Shown here: piece by piece, positions 32,643 to 41,200 of the stretch
Layout: the number at the start of each line of letters is the position of its first letter
Position numbering within the stretch: the first letter of the stretch is position 1
Source of the DNA: Polyangium jinanense
Lineage (GTDB): Bacteria > Myxococcota > Polyangia > Polyangiales > Polyangiaceae
Direction: 5' to 3'
Length of the DNA stretch: 64,000 bases
Assembly: GCF_028435365.1 (NCBI RefSeq)
Contig: NZ_JAGTJJ010000027.1
Coordinates: 1 to 64,000, forward strand
Notes under the pieces: generated by a model
Seen by the model: only the letters and a program-made list of their open reading frames with translations
Told to the model about the DNA's origin: nothing
The model's database searches: none
Translations under genes and position numbers: made by a program

Positions 32643-32992
32643 CTGAGCATTGGTCTCATCCGGGAGGCGCTTCGCCGGGGCGCTGCCCCGGACCCCGCGG
32701 GGGCTGTCCGCCCCTCGACCCGGACCAGCGCAAGCGCTGGACCTTTTGTGGAAGAACTGCGCGATGCGCAGTTCTTCCAAGGCGCCGGTGGCAAGACCAT
32801 GAAGGTGCGTTTCACGCTGGCGGTCACGTTGCCAGTTGAATCGTCCGTGGTGGGCAGGGTCGTCGTTGGTCTTGACCTGGCCTGTTCGATGAACTGCGCA
32901 TCGCGCAGTTCATCGACCCCGGGTCCAGCCCCTGGCTGGTCCGGGTCCAGGGGCGGATAGCCCCTGGTGGGGCCTGGGGCAACGCCCCAGCG
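32643..32992. repeat. Composite palindromic repeat element (longest full copy)
   Basis: This copy shows the full left end: CTGAGCATTGGTCTCATC, then GGGAGGCGCTTCGCCGGGGCG, whose reverse complement forms the right end of the copy at 160-297. It has both arms and a roughly 120-bp middle with GGCCTGTTCGATGAACTGCGC before the right arm. It starts 8 bp after the lipoprotein stop and fills most of 32636-33047. Nothing else is seen in that gap. Confidence 0.8.
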
Positions 32993-33047
32993 AGGCAAGC
33001 GCCAAGAACATGTTTACACGCCCTCCCCGCTCGCTGATAATCGGCGG

Positions 33048-34058
33048 ATGGGTCACGCCAAAATTCAGGTCTTTTATCCCGTGACGCGGGGGCGCGTCGT
33101 GCTCCGGACGGAATTCGACTGGAATCGGTCCGTCGAGCCCACGTATGTCAGCGACGATCGCACGATCACGGAGTTCGCGATCGACTCCGACCAGAAGTAC
33201 TTCTACTTCAAACCCGGCCTCGAAGGCGAGGACGGCGGCTTCACTTGGTCGCAGGGCGACAATTACCTCGCCACCACGATCGACACCACGATTCGCCGGT
33301 GTTATCCGCACTTCTTCTGTCCCGCACGGGGCACGTTTTCCCCGGTCGTCCGGATTCCGGAGGGCGACGTGGAGGCGAATCACCTCGTCCGGGTCTACTT
33401 TCCTCCGGGCTACGACGAGAACAGCTTGAAGCGGTATCCCGTGCTCTACATGCACGACGGGACGAACCTCTTCTTCGGGGACGAGGCTTTCGGCGGCAAC
33501 GAGTGGCGCGTCGACGAGAACGTCGAGCTCCTCCATTCGATGAACCTCATCGACAAGGTCATCGTCGTCGGCATCTACGCCAAGGACCGCATGTACGAGT
33601 ACACGAAGCCCGGGTACGAGCGGTACGGCGATTTCATGGTGAACCAGCTCAAACCGTTCATCGACGCGCGCCTGCGCACCCTGACCGACCCGCAGAACAC
33701 GGCCGTGATGGGCTCCTCGCTCGGCGGCGTGGTCTCGTTTTTCCTGGGCTGGCATTACCCGCACGTTTTCGGCAAGGCGGCCTGCCTGTCGAGCACGTTC
33801 GGCTACCAGGACGACCTCATCGAGCGCGTGGCATCCGAGCCCAAGCGGAATGTGCGTTTCTACATCGACAGCGGCTGGCCGCGCGACAACTACGAGCGCA
33901 CCACGGCCATGCGCGATCAGCTCCTCACGAAGGGCTACGAGTTCGGCAAGGACCTGCTCTATTTCGCCTTCCCCGGCGCCCTCCACAACGAGGACTCCTG
34001 GGCCGCCCGCAGCCACGTCCCCTTCCAGTATTTCTTCGGCAAAGCCGCGCGCGTCTGA
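33048..34058 (+). CDS. Alpha/beta-hydrolase esterase (esterase D/enterochelin esterase-like)
   Basis: A 336-residue protein. The N-terminal 110 residues are a beta-sandwich like the CBM48-type cap of enterochelin esterases. The catalytic part has YPVLYMHDGTNLFFGD, the nucleophile elbow GSSLGG (S224) and a late His in FPGALHNEDSW. No signal peptide, so cytoplasmic. It could hydrolyse a siderophore or another ester; the preceding receptor cluster makes a metallophore esterase attractive but is not proof, because a repeat element separates them. Confidence 0.82.
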   Translation: MGHAKIQVFYPVTRGRVVLRTEFDWNRSVEPTYVSDDRTITEFAIDSDQKYFYFKPGLEGEDGGFTWSQGDNYLATTIDTTIRRCYPHFFCPARGTFSPVVRIPEGDVEANHLVRVYFPPGYDENSLKRYPVLYMHDGTNLFFGDEAFGGNEWRVDENVELLHSMNLIDKVIVVGIYAKDRMYEYTKPGYERYGDFMVNQLKPFIDARLRTLTDPQNTAVMGSSLGGVVSFFLGWHYPHVFGKAACLSSTFGYQDDLIERVASEPKRNVRFYIDSGWPRDNYERTTAMRDQLLTKGYEFGKDLLYFAFPGALHNEDSWAARSHVPFQYFFGKAARV

Positions 34059-34124
34059 CACACCCAGGCCCCGCCCGCTCGGCCCCGACGGCCGACGGCT
34101 CGCGTCTTGCTCCGACGCGTCCCC

Positions 34125-34484
34125 ATGCCGTTCGGATTCCTGTTCGTCATGTTGCTGATCGTTGCCGGCCTGGTGCTGGGCATCTGGGCGACGTTCAGCG
34201 TGCTCGGCGTGCTCGTCACCCTGGCCATTGCCGCGCTCGTCGGCTGGGTCGCCGATCGCATCGTACCCGGCCGCCTGCCGTACGGCTGGGCTGGCGCGAT
34301 GGTGGCGGGCCTGCTCGGCAGCTGGATCGGCTCCCTGCTCATCGGCCCCGTCGGCCCCACGATCGCGCGGATCCCGATCATCCCGGCGATCCTCGGCGCG
34401 GTGATCGTGGCCTTCGCGGTCCAGTTTCTCATGAAGCGTGGCATCGTCGGCCCGCGCCCGCCGGGGCCGGAGACACGCGTGTAG
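34125..34484 (+). CDS. GlsB/YeaQ/YmgE-like small membrane protein
   Basis: A 119-residue protein with three to four membrane segments (FLFVMLLIVAGLVLGIW, LVTLAIAALVGWVADRIVPG, GAMVAGLLGSWIGSLLIGPVGP). The Gly-rich pattern GWVADRIVPG..GWAGAMVAGLLGSWIG is that of the transglycosylase-associated protein family. These are stress-related inner-membrane proteins of unclear function. ATG 34125 is chosen over 34107 because the hydrophobic segment starts there. Confidence 0.75.
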   Translation: MPFGFLFVMLLIVAGLVLGIWATFSVLGVLVTLAIAALVGWVADRIVPGRLPYGWAGAMVAGLLGSWIGSLLIGPVGPTIARIPIIPAILGAVIVAFAVQFLMKRGIVGPRPPGPETRV

Positions 34485-34555
34485 CGCAGCGCCTCCCACC
34501 TCGCGCGCTCGTCGGGCGCGACATTTTTCTCGTCCGTGCCTATCGTTCCGCTCGC

Positions 34556-34984
34556 ATGACCGTCGAGCGTGCCCCCTACCCGCCTGTCGAGATGGGCCCC
34601 CACCGGGTGCAGCGGGAGGGGCCCATCGTGCATGTCTCGATTCGCGGCAACACTTCGCTCACGGAGATGCAAACGCTCGTCTCCGTCTACCAGGCGACCG
34701 TCGACGAGTTCGGGTACCTCCTGATCCTGCTCGACATGAGTGCCTCGGGAGATCTCACCACCCCGGCCCGCAAGCACGTCACCGAATTCGTCCAGGCGCA
34801 CCCGACGAAGATCGCCTCCGCCATCTACGGCACCACGTTTTACCTCCGGATCACGCTGGAGCTCATCAGCCGCAGCGTCCGGGTCCTCGCCCACCACACC
34901 CCTGCCATGGCGTTCCACGCTACCGAGGCAGAGGCCCGCCGCTGGCTCGCCGCGCAGGTCCCTCTCCTTCGCGCGAAGGGATGA
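34556..34984 (+). CDS. STAS/SpoIIAA-like protein
   Basis: A 142-residue soluble protein with the layout of SpoIIAA-like/STAS domains: GPIVHVSIRGNTSLTEMQTLVSVYQATVDEFGYLLILLDMSASGDLTTPARKHVTEFVQ, a strand-helix pattern ending in a loop where anti-sigma antagonists carry Ser or Asp (DMSASG). It lies 61 bp before the Ser/Thr kinase. A role in phosphorylation-controlled signalling is inferred. Confidence 0.65.
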   Translation: MTVERAPYPPVEMGPHRVQREGPIVHVSIRGNTSLTEMQTLVSVYQATVDEFGYLLILLDMSASGDLTTPARKHVTEFVQAHPTKIASAIYGTTFYLRITLELISRSVRVLAHHTPAMAFHATEAEARRWLAAQVPLLRAKG

Positions 34985-35045
34985 ACGACGACGGGTCGCC
35001 GGAGCCGGTTGCTCGCGCGCCGGGCGTGCGCCTATCCTGGAAGGG

Positions 35046-36143
35046 TTGATCGGCCGTAAGCTCCAGGAAAGGTTCGAGATCCTCCGCGCCATCGGCCATG
35101 GCGGCATGGGGACCGTCTACGAGGCGCGCTCGCTCTCCGGGAACGAGCGGGTCGCGATCAAATGGATGCACGCGCGTCCCTTCGCGAAGGAAGATCCGGA
35201 ACTGCTCCGCTTCGTGCAGGAGGCGCGCATCGTGGGCGCGCTCGAATCGCCGCACGTGCCGCGCCTCGTCGAGCTCGCGCAGGACCCGGATGTCCAGGTG
35301 CCGTACCAGGTGATGGAGCTGCTCTCCGGGGAGGACCTCGGCGCGCTCCTCGATCGCGTCGGCGCGCTCTCGCCCGACGTGGCGCTCCGCGTCGCCGCGC
35401 AGGCGTGCAAGGGGCTCGCCGTGGCCCACGCAGCGGGCGTCGTGCATCGCGACGTCAAGCCGCAGAACCTCTTCCTGTCGCGGCAGGACGGGGGGGCGCT
35501 GGTGGTCAAGGTGCTCGATTTCGGGGTCGCCAAGATCCGCCGCGCCCCCGCGGGCGCGCCGAAGGGCCTGACGGCGCCTTCCAGGTCGATGACGGACAGC
35601 GGCCAGATCGTCGGGACGCCGCTCTACATGGCGCCCGAGCAGCTCGAAGGCGCCAAGCACGTCGACGCGCGGAGCGACGTGTATTCGATGGGCGTGACGC
35701 TGTATGCATTGCTCGCGGGAAAACCGCCCCACGCGGACGCGAAATCGCTGCTCGAGCTCTTGAGCCGGCTGGTCAGCGGGCCCCCGCCCTCCCTCGCGGA
35801 GGTGGCGCCCTGGGTGTCGCCCGCGATCCAGGCCGTCGTCGCGCGGGCCATGTCGCCGGACAAGGAGCTTCGGTATCGGGATGCCGGCGAGATGCTCGAA
35901 GCGCTCCTGCCGCTCTTGCCTGAAGGCGCGGATCTCACGGAGGAAATGCTCGTCCCGGTGGACGAGGCGGCAAAACGAGAGGCGCTCGCGCAAAAGGAGC
36001 AGGCGAAGGGCGCGGCGGGCGGAGGCGCCGCGGCGGAAAAGCGTGCGCCCGAGGTGCAACGAAGGTCGCCGGGGCGAGCGATTGCCGTCGCCGTGCTGAT
36101 CGCGGCCCTGATCGTCGGGATTTTGGCGCTGCTCCGCAGGTGA
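35046..36143 (+). CDS. Eukaryotic-type Ser/Thr protein kinase, membrane-anchored at the C-terminus
   Basis: About 365 residues. The kinase domain is complete: GHGGMGTVYEA (18-28), VAIKWM with Lys39, HRDVKPQN, DFGVAK and GTPLYMAPEQ. A charged linker and one membrane helix (AIAVAVLIAALIVGILALLRR) end the protein, so the kinase faces the cytoplasm. There is no in-frame ATG near the start; TTG 35046 sits directly after GGAAGGG, which is too close for a normal site, so the start is uncertain. Myxobacteria carry many such kinases in development and stress signalling. Confidence 0.9.
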   Translation: MIGRKLQERFEILRAIGHGGMGTVYEARSLSGNERVAIKWMHARPFAKEDPELLRFVQEARIVGALESPHVPRLVELAQDPDVQVPYQVMELLSGEDLGALLDRVGALSPDVALRVAAQACKGLAVAHAAGVVHRDVKPQNLFLSRQDGGALVVKVLDFGVAKIRRAPAGAPKGLTAPSRSMTDSGQIVGTPLYMAPEQLEGAKHVDARSDVYSMGVTLYALLAGKPPHADAKSLLELLSRLVSGPPPSLAEVAPWVSPAIQAVVARAMSPDKELRYRDAGEMLEALLPLLPEGADLTEEMLVPVDEAAKREALAQKEQAKGAAGGGAAAEKRAPEVQRRSPGRAIAVAVLIAALIVGILALLRR

Positions 36144-36148
36144 TGGCT

Positions 36149-36164
36149 GGCGCCTGCAGGCGCC
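36149..36164 (+). terminator. Perfect hairpin after the kinase gene
   Basis: GGCGCC-TGCA-GGCGCC, a perfect 16-base palindrome 5 bp after the kinase stop, without a T-run. Possible terminator or mRNA-end stabiliser. Confidence 0.4.
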
Positions 36165-36280
36165 GGACAGCACCTCCGAGGTCGGCCCGGCGAATATGCG
36201 GCGCGTGAAGGGCATTTCGTGGTGTCATGTCCCTGCTATGCCTCGATCGTGCCCTCCAAGGAGCCTGTCATGAGATACCA

Positions 36281-36450
36281 CGCTGGCGACGGGCACGTTG
36301 CCCGTTGGCAGGGTCATCGTTGGTCTTGACCTCGCCTGTTCGATGAACTGCGCATCGCGCAGTTCATCGACCCCGAGTCCAGCGCTTGCGCTGGTCCGGG
36401 TCCAGGGGTGGACAACCCCTGGTCGGGGTCCGGGGTGAAACCCCGGGGCG
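36281..36450 (+). repeat. Composite palindromic repeat element (middle plus right half)
   Basis: It carries the CCTGTTCGATGAACTGCGC core palindrome, GAGTCCAGCGCTTGCGCTGG and GTCCAGGGG, ending in a changed outer stem (GGGGTCCGGGGTGAAACCCCGG). The left arm is absent. It occupies the 36144-36607 gap with the hairpin at 36149; the remaining bases up to 36590 hold nothing I recognise. Confidence 0.7.
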
Positions 36451-36607
36451 CTACGCTGCCGCGTCCGCTCGGCGATGGGCTCGGTGCGCTCGCTCGTGCA
36501 GACGCGTGTCGTTTGGTCGGGACGAACGAAAAGCGTGCAGTGCGGTTTCTGTCTCCCTGGCACTGCCGTTGCTGACGTTTCGTCTGCGAGCGAAAGGAGA
36601 TCGACTC

Positions 36608-37018
36608 ATGATCCGACGCTACCTGGTTCACGCCGCGGCATGCGTTGCCTCGGTCCTGCTCTTTGGCTGCGGGGGTGACGAAGGGGGTACGGCCGAGCGC
36701 GACACGGGTCATTTTACCGCGAAATGGACGATCAGCAACCAGCGAGCCCCGAACTACTGCGTGGCGTACGATGCGACGGGGGCGTTGATCGACATCCGCA
36801 ACGACAAGGAGGAGTTTGTCGCGCAGATTCGGGTGCCGTGCGACCAGTTCGAGTCGAGCATCGAGCTGCCCGTGGACAATTATCACGCGTCGATCGTCCT
36901 CGTGAAGGAGAACGGGGACGCCGTCGGCAACAAGATCGACCTTGGCACGTTCAAGGTCGGTGCCGGCGCCGATATCACCCGCGAAGCGACCTTCGCGATG
37001 CCGCCGCCCGAGTCCTGA
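36608..37018 (+). CDS. Small lipoprotein, unknown function
   Basis: A 136-residue lipoprotein (SVLLFGC, Cys18) with a compact beta-rich mature domain (HFTAKWTISN, CVAYDATGALIDIRNDKEEFVAQIRVPC, HASIVLVKENGDAVGN) and two cysteines that may pair. AAAGGAG lies 8 bases before ATG 36608. No family recognised; similar short lipoproteins are common in the group. Confidence 0.7.
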   Translation: MIRRYLVHAAACVASVLLFGCGGDEGGTAERDTGHFTAKWTISNQRAPNYCVAYDATGALIDIRNDKEEFVAQIRVPCDQFESSIELPVDNYHASIVLVKENGDAVGNKIDLGTFKVGAGADITREATFAMPPPES

Positions 37019-37202
37019 CGCAAAACTACAGCAATGCCACCCCAGGGCTCCCGAGCGTCCGCGCTCTGGAGCCCTTTTTCGCGTCCGCCCGCACGGAATC
37101 GGTCAGGTTGCCCTCGTCTCCGGGAGGCATTTCTTCTATCCTGGTCGCCGCCGTGGCGCCTCTGCCCGGCGATTTCGGACATCTTTCCAGGAGAGATTCT
37201 TC

Positions 37203-37973
37203 ATGCAGCCTCGAAGCCTCACGCGTCTGCGTGTGTCCCTCGCGCTGTCCTTCGCTTTCCTCGCCTTCCCGTCCGCTGCCTCGGCGATCGTCGCGGCGCC
37301 CTACGCGCATCGCTGGTATTTCGACGAGGAGGACGGCGCCGTCGCGTACGACGAAGCCGGCGTCTTCGACGGGACCCTCGGCGACCATGCCACGCGAACG
37401 GCGGGCCCCTTCGGCTCGAACGTGCTCACGATCGTGCCCACGAGCACCACCGACTACCGTGGATACGTCGACTTCGGCAAATCCGTGGCCTTCGGGACCG
37501 CCGACTTCACGATCAGCCACTGGTACAAGACGACGTTCAGCGGCAGCGGCCTTCGAGGCGAGATTCTCGGCAACCGGATGAAGGACGCGAAGGGGAACTT
37601 CATCTCCGTGTACCTGGGCGGCGACGGAAGGGTCACGGTCGAGCTTTGCGAGGACCCCTACGGCAAGAACTACGTCTCGTTGGTCTCGGACCCTTCCCTC
37701 CCCGTGAACGACGGGCAATGGCACCACCTCGCCTACGTCCGCGAGGGAGGCATGGTCTCGCTCTACATCGACGGCCAGTTTGCCGCCTGGAGCAACACGG
37801 GAGGCTGGGAGCCCACGAACCTCGACGGGCTCCAGTCGTTCCGCATCGGTCGGCGCCTCCCGGCATTCTACACCGACTTCCACACGATCCCGGCGTCCTA
37901 CGAGGACCTGCGCATCTTCGACCGCGCCCTGACCGACACCGAGGTCCTCGACGTGGTCGACGGCGTGCTCTGA
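37203..37973 (+). CDS. Secreted LamG-like (concanavalin-fold) protein
   Basis: A 256-residue protein with a Sec signal (ALSFAFLAFPSAASA) and one laminin-G-like jellyroll domain: HRWYFDEEDGAVAYDEAG at the start, FTISHWYKTT, NDGQWHHLAYVREGGMVSLYIDGQ and YEDLRIFDRALTDTEV at the end. Such domains bind carbohydrate or protein ligands; no catalytic part is present. AGGAGAG precedes ATG 37203. Confidence 0.85.
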   Translation: MQPRSLTRLRVSLALSFAFLAFPSAASAIVAAPYAHRWYFDEEDGAVAYDEAGVFDGTLGDHATRTAGPFGSNVLTIVPTSTTDYRGYVDFGKSVAFGTADFTISHWYKTTFSGSGLRGEILGNRMKDAKGNFISVYLGGDGRVTVELCEDPYGKNYVSLVSDPSLPVNDGQWHHLAYVREGGMVSLYIDGQFAAWSNTGGWEPTNLDGLQSFRIGRRLPAFYTDFHTIPASYEDLRIFDRALTDTEVLDVVDGVL

Positions 37974-38000
37974 GCGCCCCTGCCTTCCCTCTGCCCGCTG

Positions 38001-38204
38001 CGCCGGGGCGCTGCCCCGGACCCCGCGGGGGCTGTTCGCCCCTCGACCCGAACCAGGCACGGCCTGGACCGAGGGTGGAAGAACTGCGCGATGCGCAGTT
38101 CTTCCAGCGGACCGGTGGCAAGACCGTGGAGGTCTGGTTCACGCTGGCAACGGGGACACCCGTGCCGATTGAAACGTCCGGCGCTGCCGTCTTGGCCGGC
38201 AAAA
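38001..38204 (+). repeat. Composite palindromic repeat element (left half plus middle)
   Basis: Left arm CGCCGGGGCGCTGCCCCGGA, the TTCGCCCCTCGACC block, GAAGAACTGCGCGATGCGCAG and a middle segment starting CGGTGGCAAGACCGTGG. The right arm is lost. It lies between two convergent genes and fills 37974-38204. Confidence 0.75.
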
Positions 38205-41200
38205 CTACCGAAGAGCGCTGCCCGTGCGGGTCCTGGGCGAGCCCGCGCGGGTCCCACGGGAACGCCTGCGGAAAGCGATTCCCAGGGCCAGCGCAATCAG
38301 CGCACTCGGCGCGAGGGACCTCGCGCGGGGCGCACCCGCCACCTTGCATCCGCAACCTTCATCGCCCGTGGAATCGCGCCCGCCGGAGCCGGAGGAAGCG
38401 CCACCACCGAAGCCGCCTACGCCGCCCCCGGAGCCGCCCACGCCGCCCCCGGAGCCGCCCATGCCGCCCACGCCGCCACCGGAGCCGCCGGTACCGGAGC
38501 TGCTGCTGGCGCCGCCGCCGGTACCGGAGCTGCTGCTCGAGCCGCTCTGCATCATGGGCTCACACCATTTCATCGCGACGTTGCACACGTACCCCGCGGC
38601 GCACGCCGTGTCGTCCGTGCAGCTCGTCGCGCACTTGTTCCCGACGCACGCATATCCTTCCACGCAGCTCATCTGCGTACCCGGGGCGCACGTGCCGCTT
38701 CCGTCGCATTGCGAAGGGTTCGCCTGCGTGGTGCCCATGCACGAGCCTGCCGCGCACTGCGTACCCGCCGCATAAAGCGAGCAGGCGCCGGCCCCGTTGC
38801 ATTGACCATCGAGCCCGCAGCTCGAAGGCGGCTGCGCCGCGCACTCGTCGTCGGGATCCGTGCCCGTCTTGATGGGCGCGCACTGCCCGTCGGCCCCCTG
38901 CCCCTTCTTGGCGGCCGTGCAGGCCTCGCAGGATCCCTCGCAGGCCGTATCGCAGCAAACGCCGTCCACACAAAAGCCCGAGCTGCAATCGGCGCCGGCC
39001 GCGCAGGGGACTCCCGGCATCCCCGGAGGCTTGCAGGCCCCGGCCAGACAGATGTTGCCGGACAGGCACTCGTTGTCGTTCGTGCACGGGTTCTTGCACG
39101 ATCCCGCCGAGCAGACATAGGGCGCGCAATCCTTCCCCGCCGGATCGGTCACGCACTGGCCCATACCATCGCAGATCTGCCCCTTGACCACGGTCCCCTG
39201 GCAAAGCGAGGCCCCGCAGGAGGTCCCCTGGGGGTGGAGCTGACAGGCCCCCGCGCCGTTGCATTGGCCGTTCTGCCCGCAGCTCCCGGCGGCTTCGAGC
39301 GCGCATTCGTTCTCGGGGTCCGTCCCGCTCGCGATCGGCCCGCACACGCCGTCCGCGCCGACGCCCTTCTTCGCCGCGGTGCAGGCCTCGCAGAGCCCGG
39401 TGCATGCCGTGTTGCAGCAGACACCGTCGACGCACGCGCCCGATTGACACCAGACATCACTCGAGCACGCGGCGCCGTTCGGCGCGAGCTTGCCGCAGAC
39501 GCCGGCAACGCACACGTTCCCCGCCGCGCAATCGCCATCCGCGGCGCAGGTCGTGTTGCACGCGCCCGCCACGCAGGCGTACGGCGCGCAGTTCGTGGAT
39601 GCACCCGCGGCGGTGCACGTGCCCGTTCCGTTGCACGCATTCGATTGCGCGGCGTCCCCCACGCAGACCGCTCCGCACGACGTACCCTGGGCGTGCATCG
39701 CACACGCGCCCGCGCCATTGCAGCTCCCCGTCGTGCCGCAGGTGCTCGCGCCTTGCTCCGCGCATTCGCTATCCGGATCCGCGCCCGTGGCCACGGGACC
39801 ACACGCGCCGTCGACGCCCGCGCCCTTCTTCGCCGCCGTGCACGCCACGCAGGTGCCATTGCATGCCGTGTCGCAGCAGACCCCGTCGACGCACGCGCCG
39901 CTCTCACACGTGGCGCCGGTCTGGCACGATACGCCATTCACGCCGAGCGTCGGGTCCGTGACGAGACGCGCCCAGACCCGATCGGCGCCATAAGGCTGCG
40001 CGGTGTCGAAGTGCTGGTAGACGAGCAACGCCTCCTTGGAAGGCCCTGCGGCAATCGCGGGGGCGAGCTCGTTTTGCGCCGGATCATTCGCGAGGACGAT
40101 GCCCGTCGTATCCGTCACGACCCCGCCGGGCGTGAGGCGCGCGCCGTAAATGTCTTGGCGGCCACTCACCGCGCGGTCGTCTTGCCAGACGACCCAGTAC
40201 TGCGTGCCGTCCCAGATCGCTCGCGCCGCGCGTTGCGTGTTCGCCGCCGTGGAGATGCCGATCCCCATAGGATCGAGCACGGCGCCGGTGCTCCCCACCC
40301 GCGCACCACGAACGTCGGCGCTATTGTCCCACGTGACCAGCCAGTCGACACCATTCGACGTGACGGAGGCGTTGTTCTCGCTCCCGGAGGCGGCTGCGAC
40401 GTTGATGGCGAAATTGCCCGTGTCGAGCACGACGCCGGCCGGCGTCAGGCGCGCCGCCGCGATGTCGTACCCCATCGCTCCGGGCCTCGACCATGCGACG
40501 AGGTAGTTCGTCCCATTGTAGCCCACCGCGGGCATCCAGCCGCCGCCCGTCGAAATTTGAATTCCCGAGGCATCGAGCACCGTCGCGGCCGGGGAGACGC
40601 GGCTCGCCCAGATCTCGGCGTTGGCGGAGTCGTACCAGGTCACGAGCCAGTTCGTCCCGTCGGACGAGACCGCGGGGTTGCTCTGGCTGCCCGTGGCGGT
40701 CCTGATCGGCACGCCTGACGGATCCAGCACGCTCCCGGCGCCGCTGACGCGCGCGGCGTAGATGTCGTCGTTGCCGGCGCGGGTATCGTTCCAGGCGACC
40801 AGCCAATCGCCGCCGAGCGAGGCGATCGAGGGATAGGATTCGCTGCCCGTGGCCTGCGAAATCGCGATCCCGCTCGGATCGAGCACCGCGCCGCTTGTCG
40901 TCAAGCGGGCGCCATAGATGTCCGTCGTCGTGCCCGGGCGCCGGTCCTCCCAGACCGCGAGGTAATTCGTCCCGTTGTAGGCCACGGCGGGGCGCGTCTC
41001 CGCGTTCGCCGCGCGAGAGACGAGCTGGCTCGTCGCGTCGACCTTGGTGAGCGCGTTCGAGACGCGCAGCCCGAACACGTCCGACGGGCTGTACGAGTTC
41101 GACAGCCGCGTATCCGTGAAGGCGAGGAAGAAGTTCGTCCCGTCGTGTGCCGCCGCCGCCATCGAGCTCGAGCCGGGCTCGGCGACGAGGGCCGTCTTCG

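Noticed and set aside
38091..40718. 875-codon Arg/Ala-rich frame opposite the giant MYXO-CTERM protein
   Set aside because: Pure shadow of the repeated Cys-rich and beta-repeat coding sequence on the other strand; no signal, no motif.
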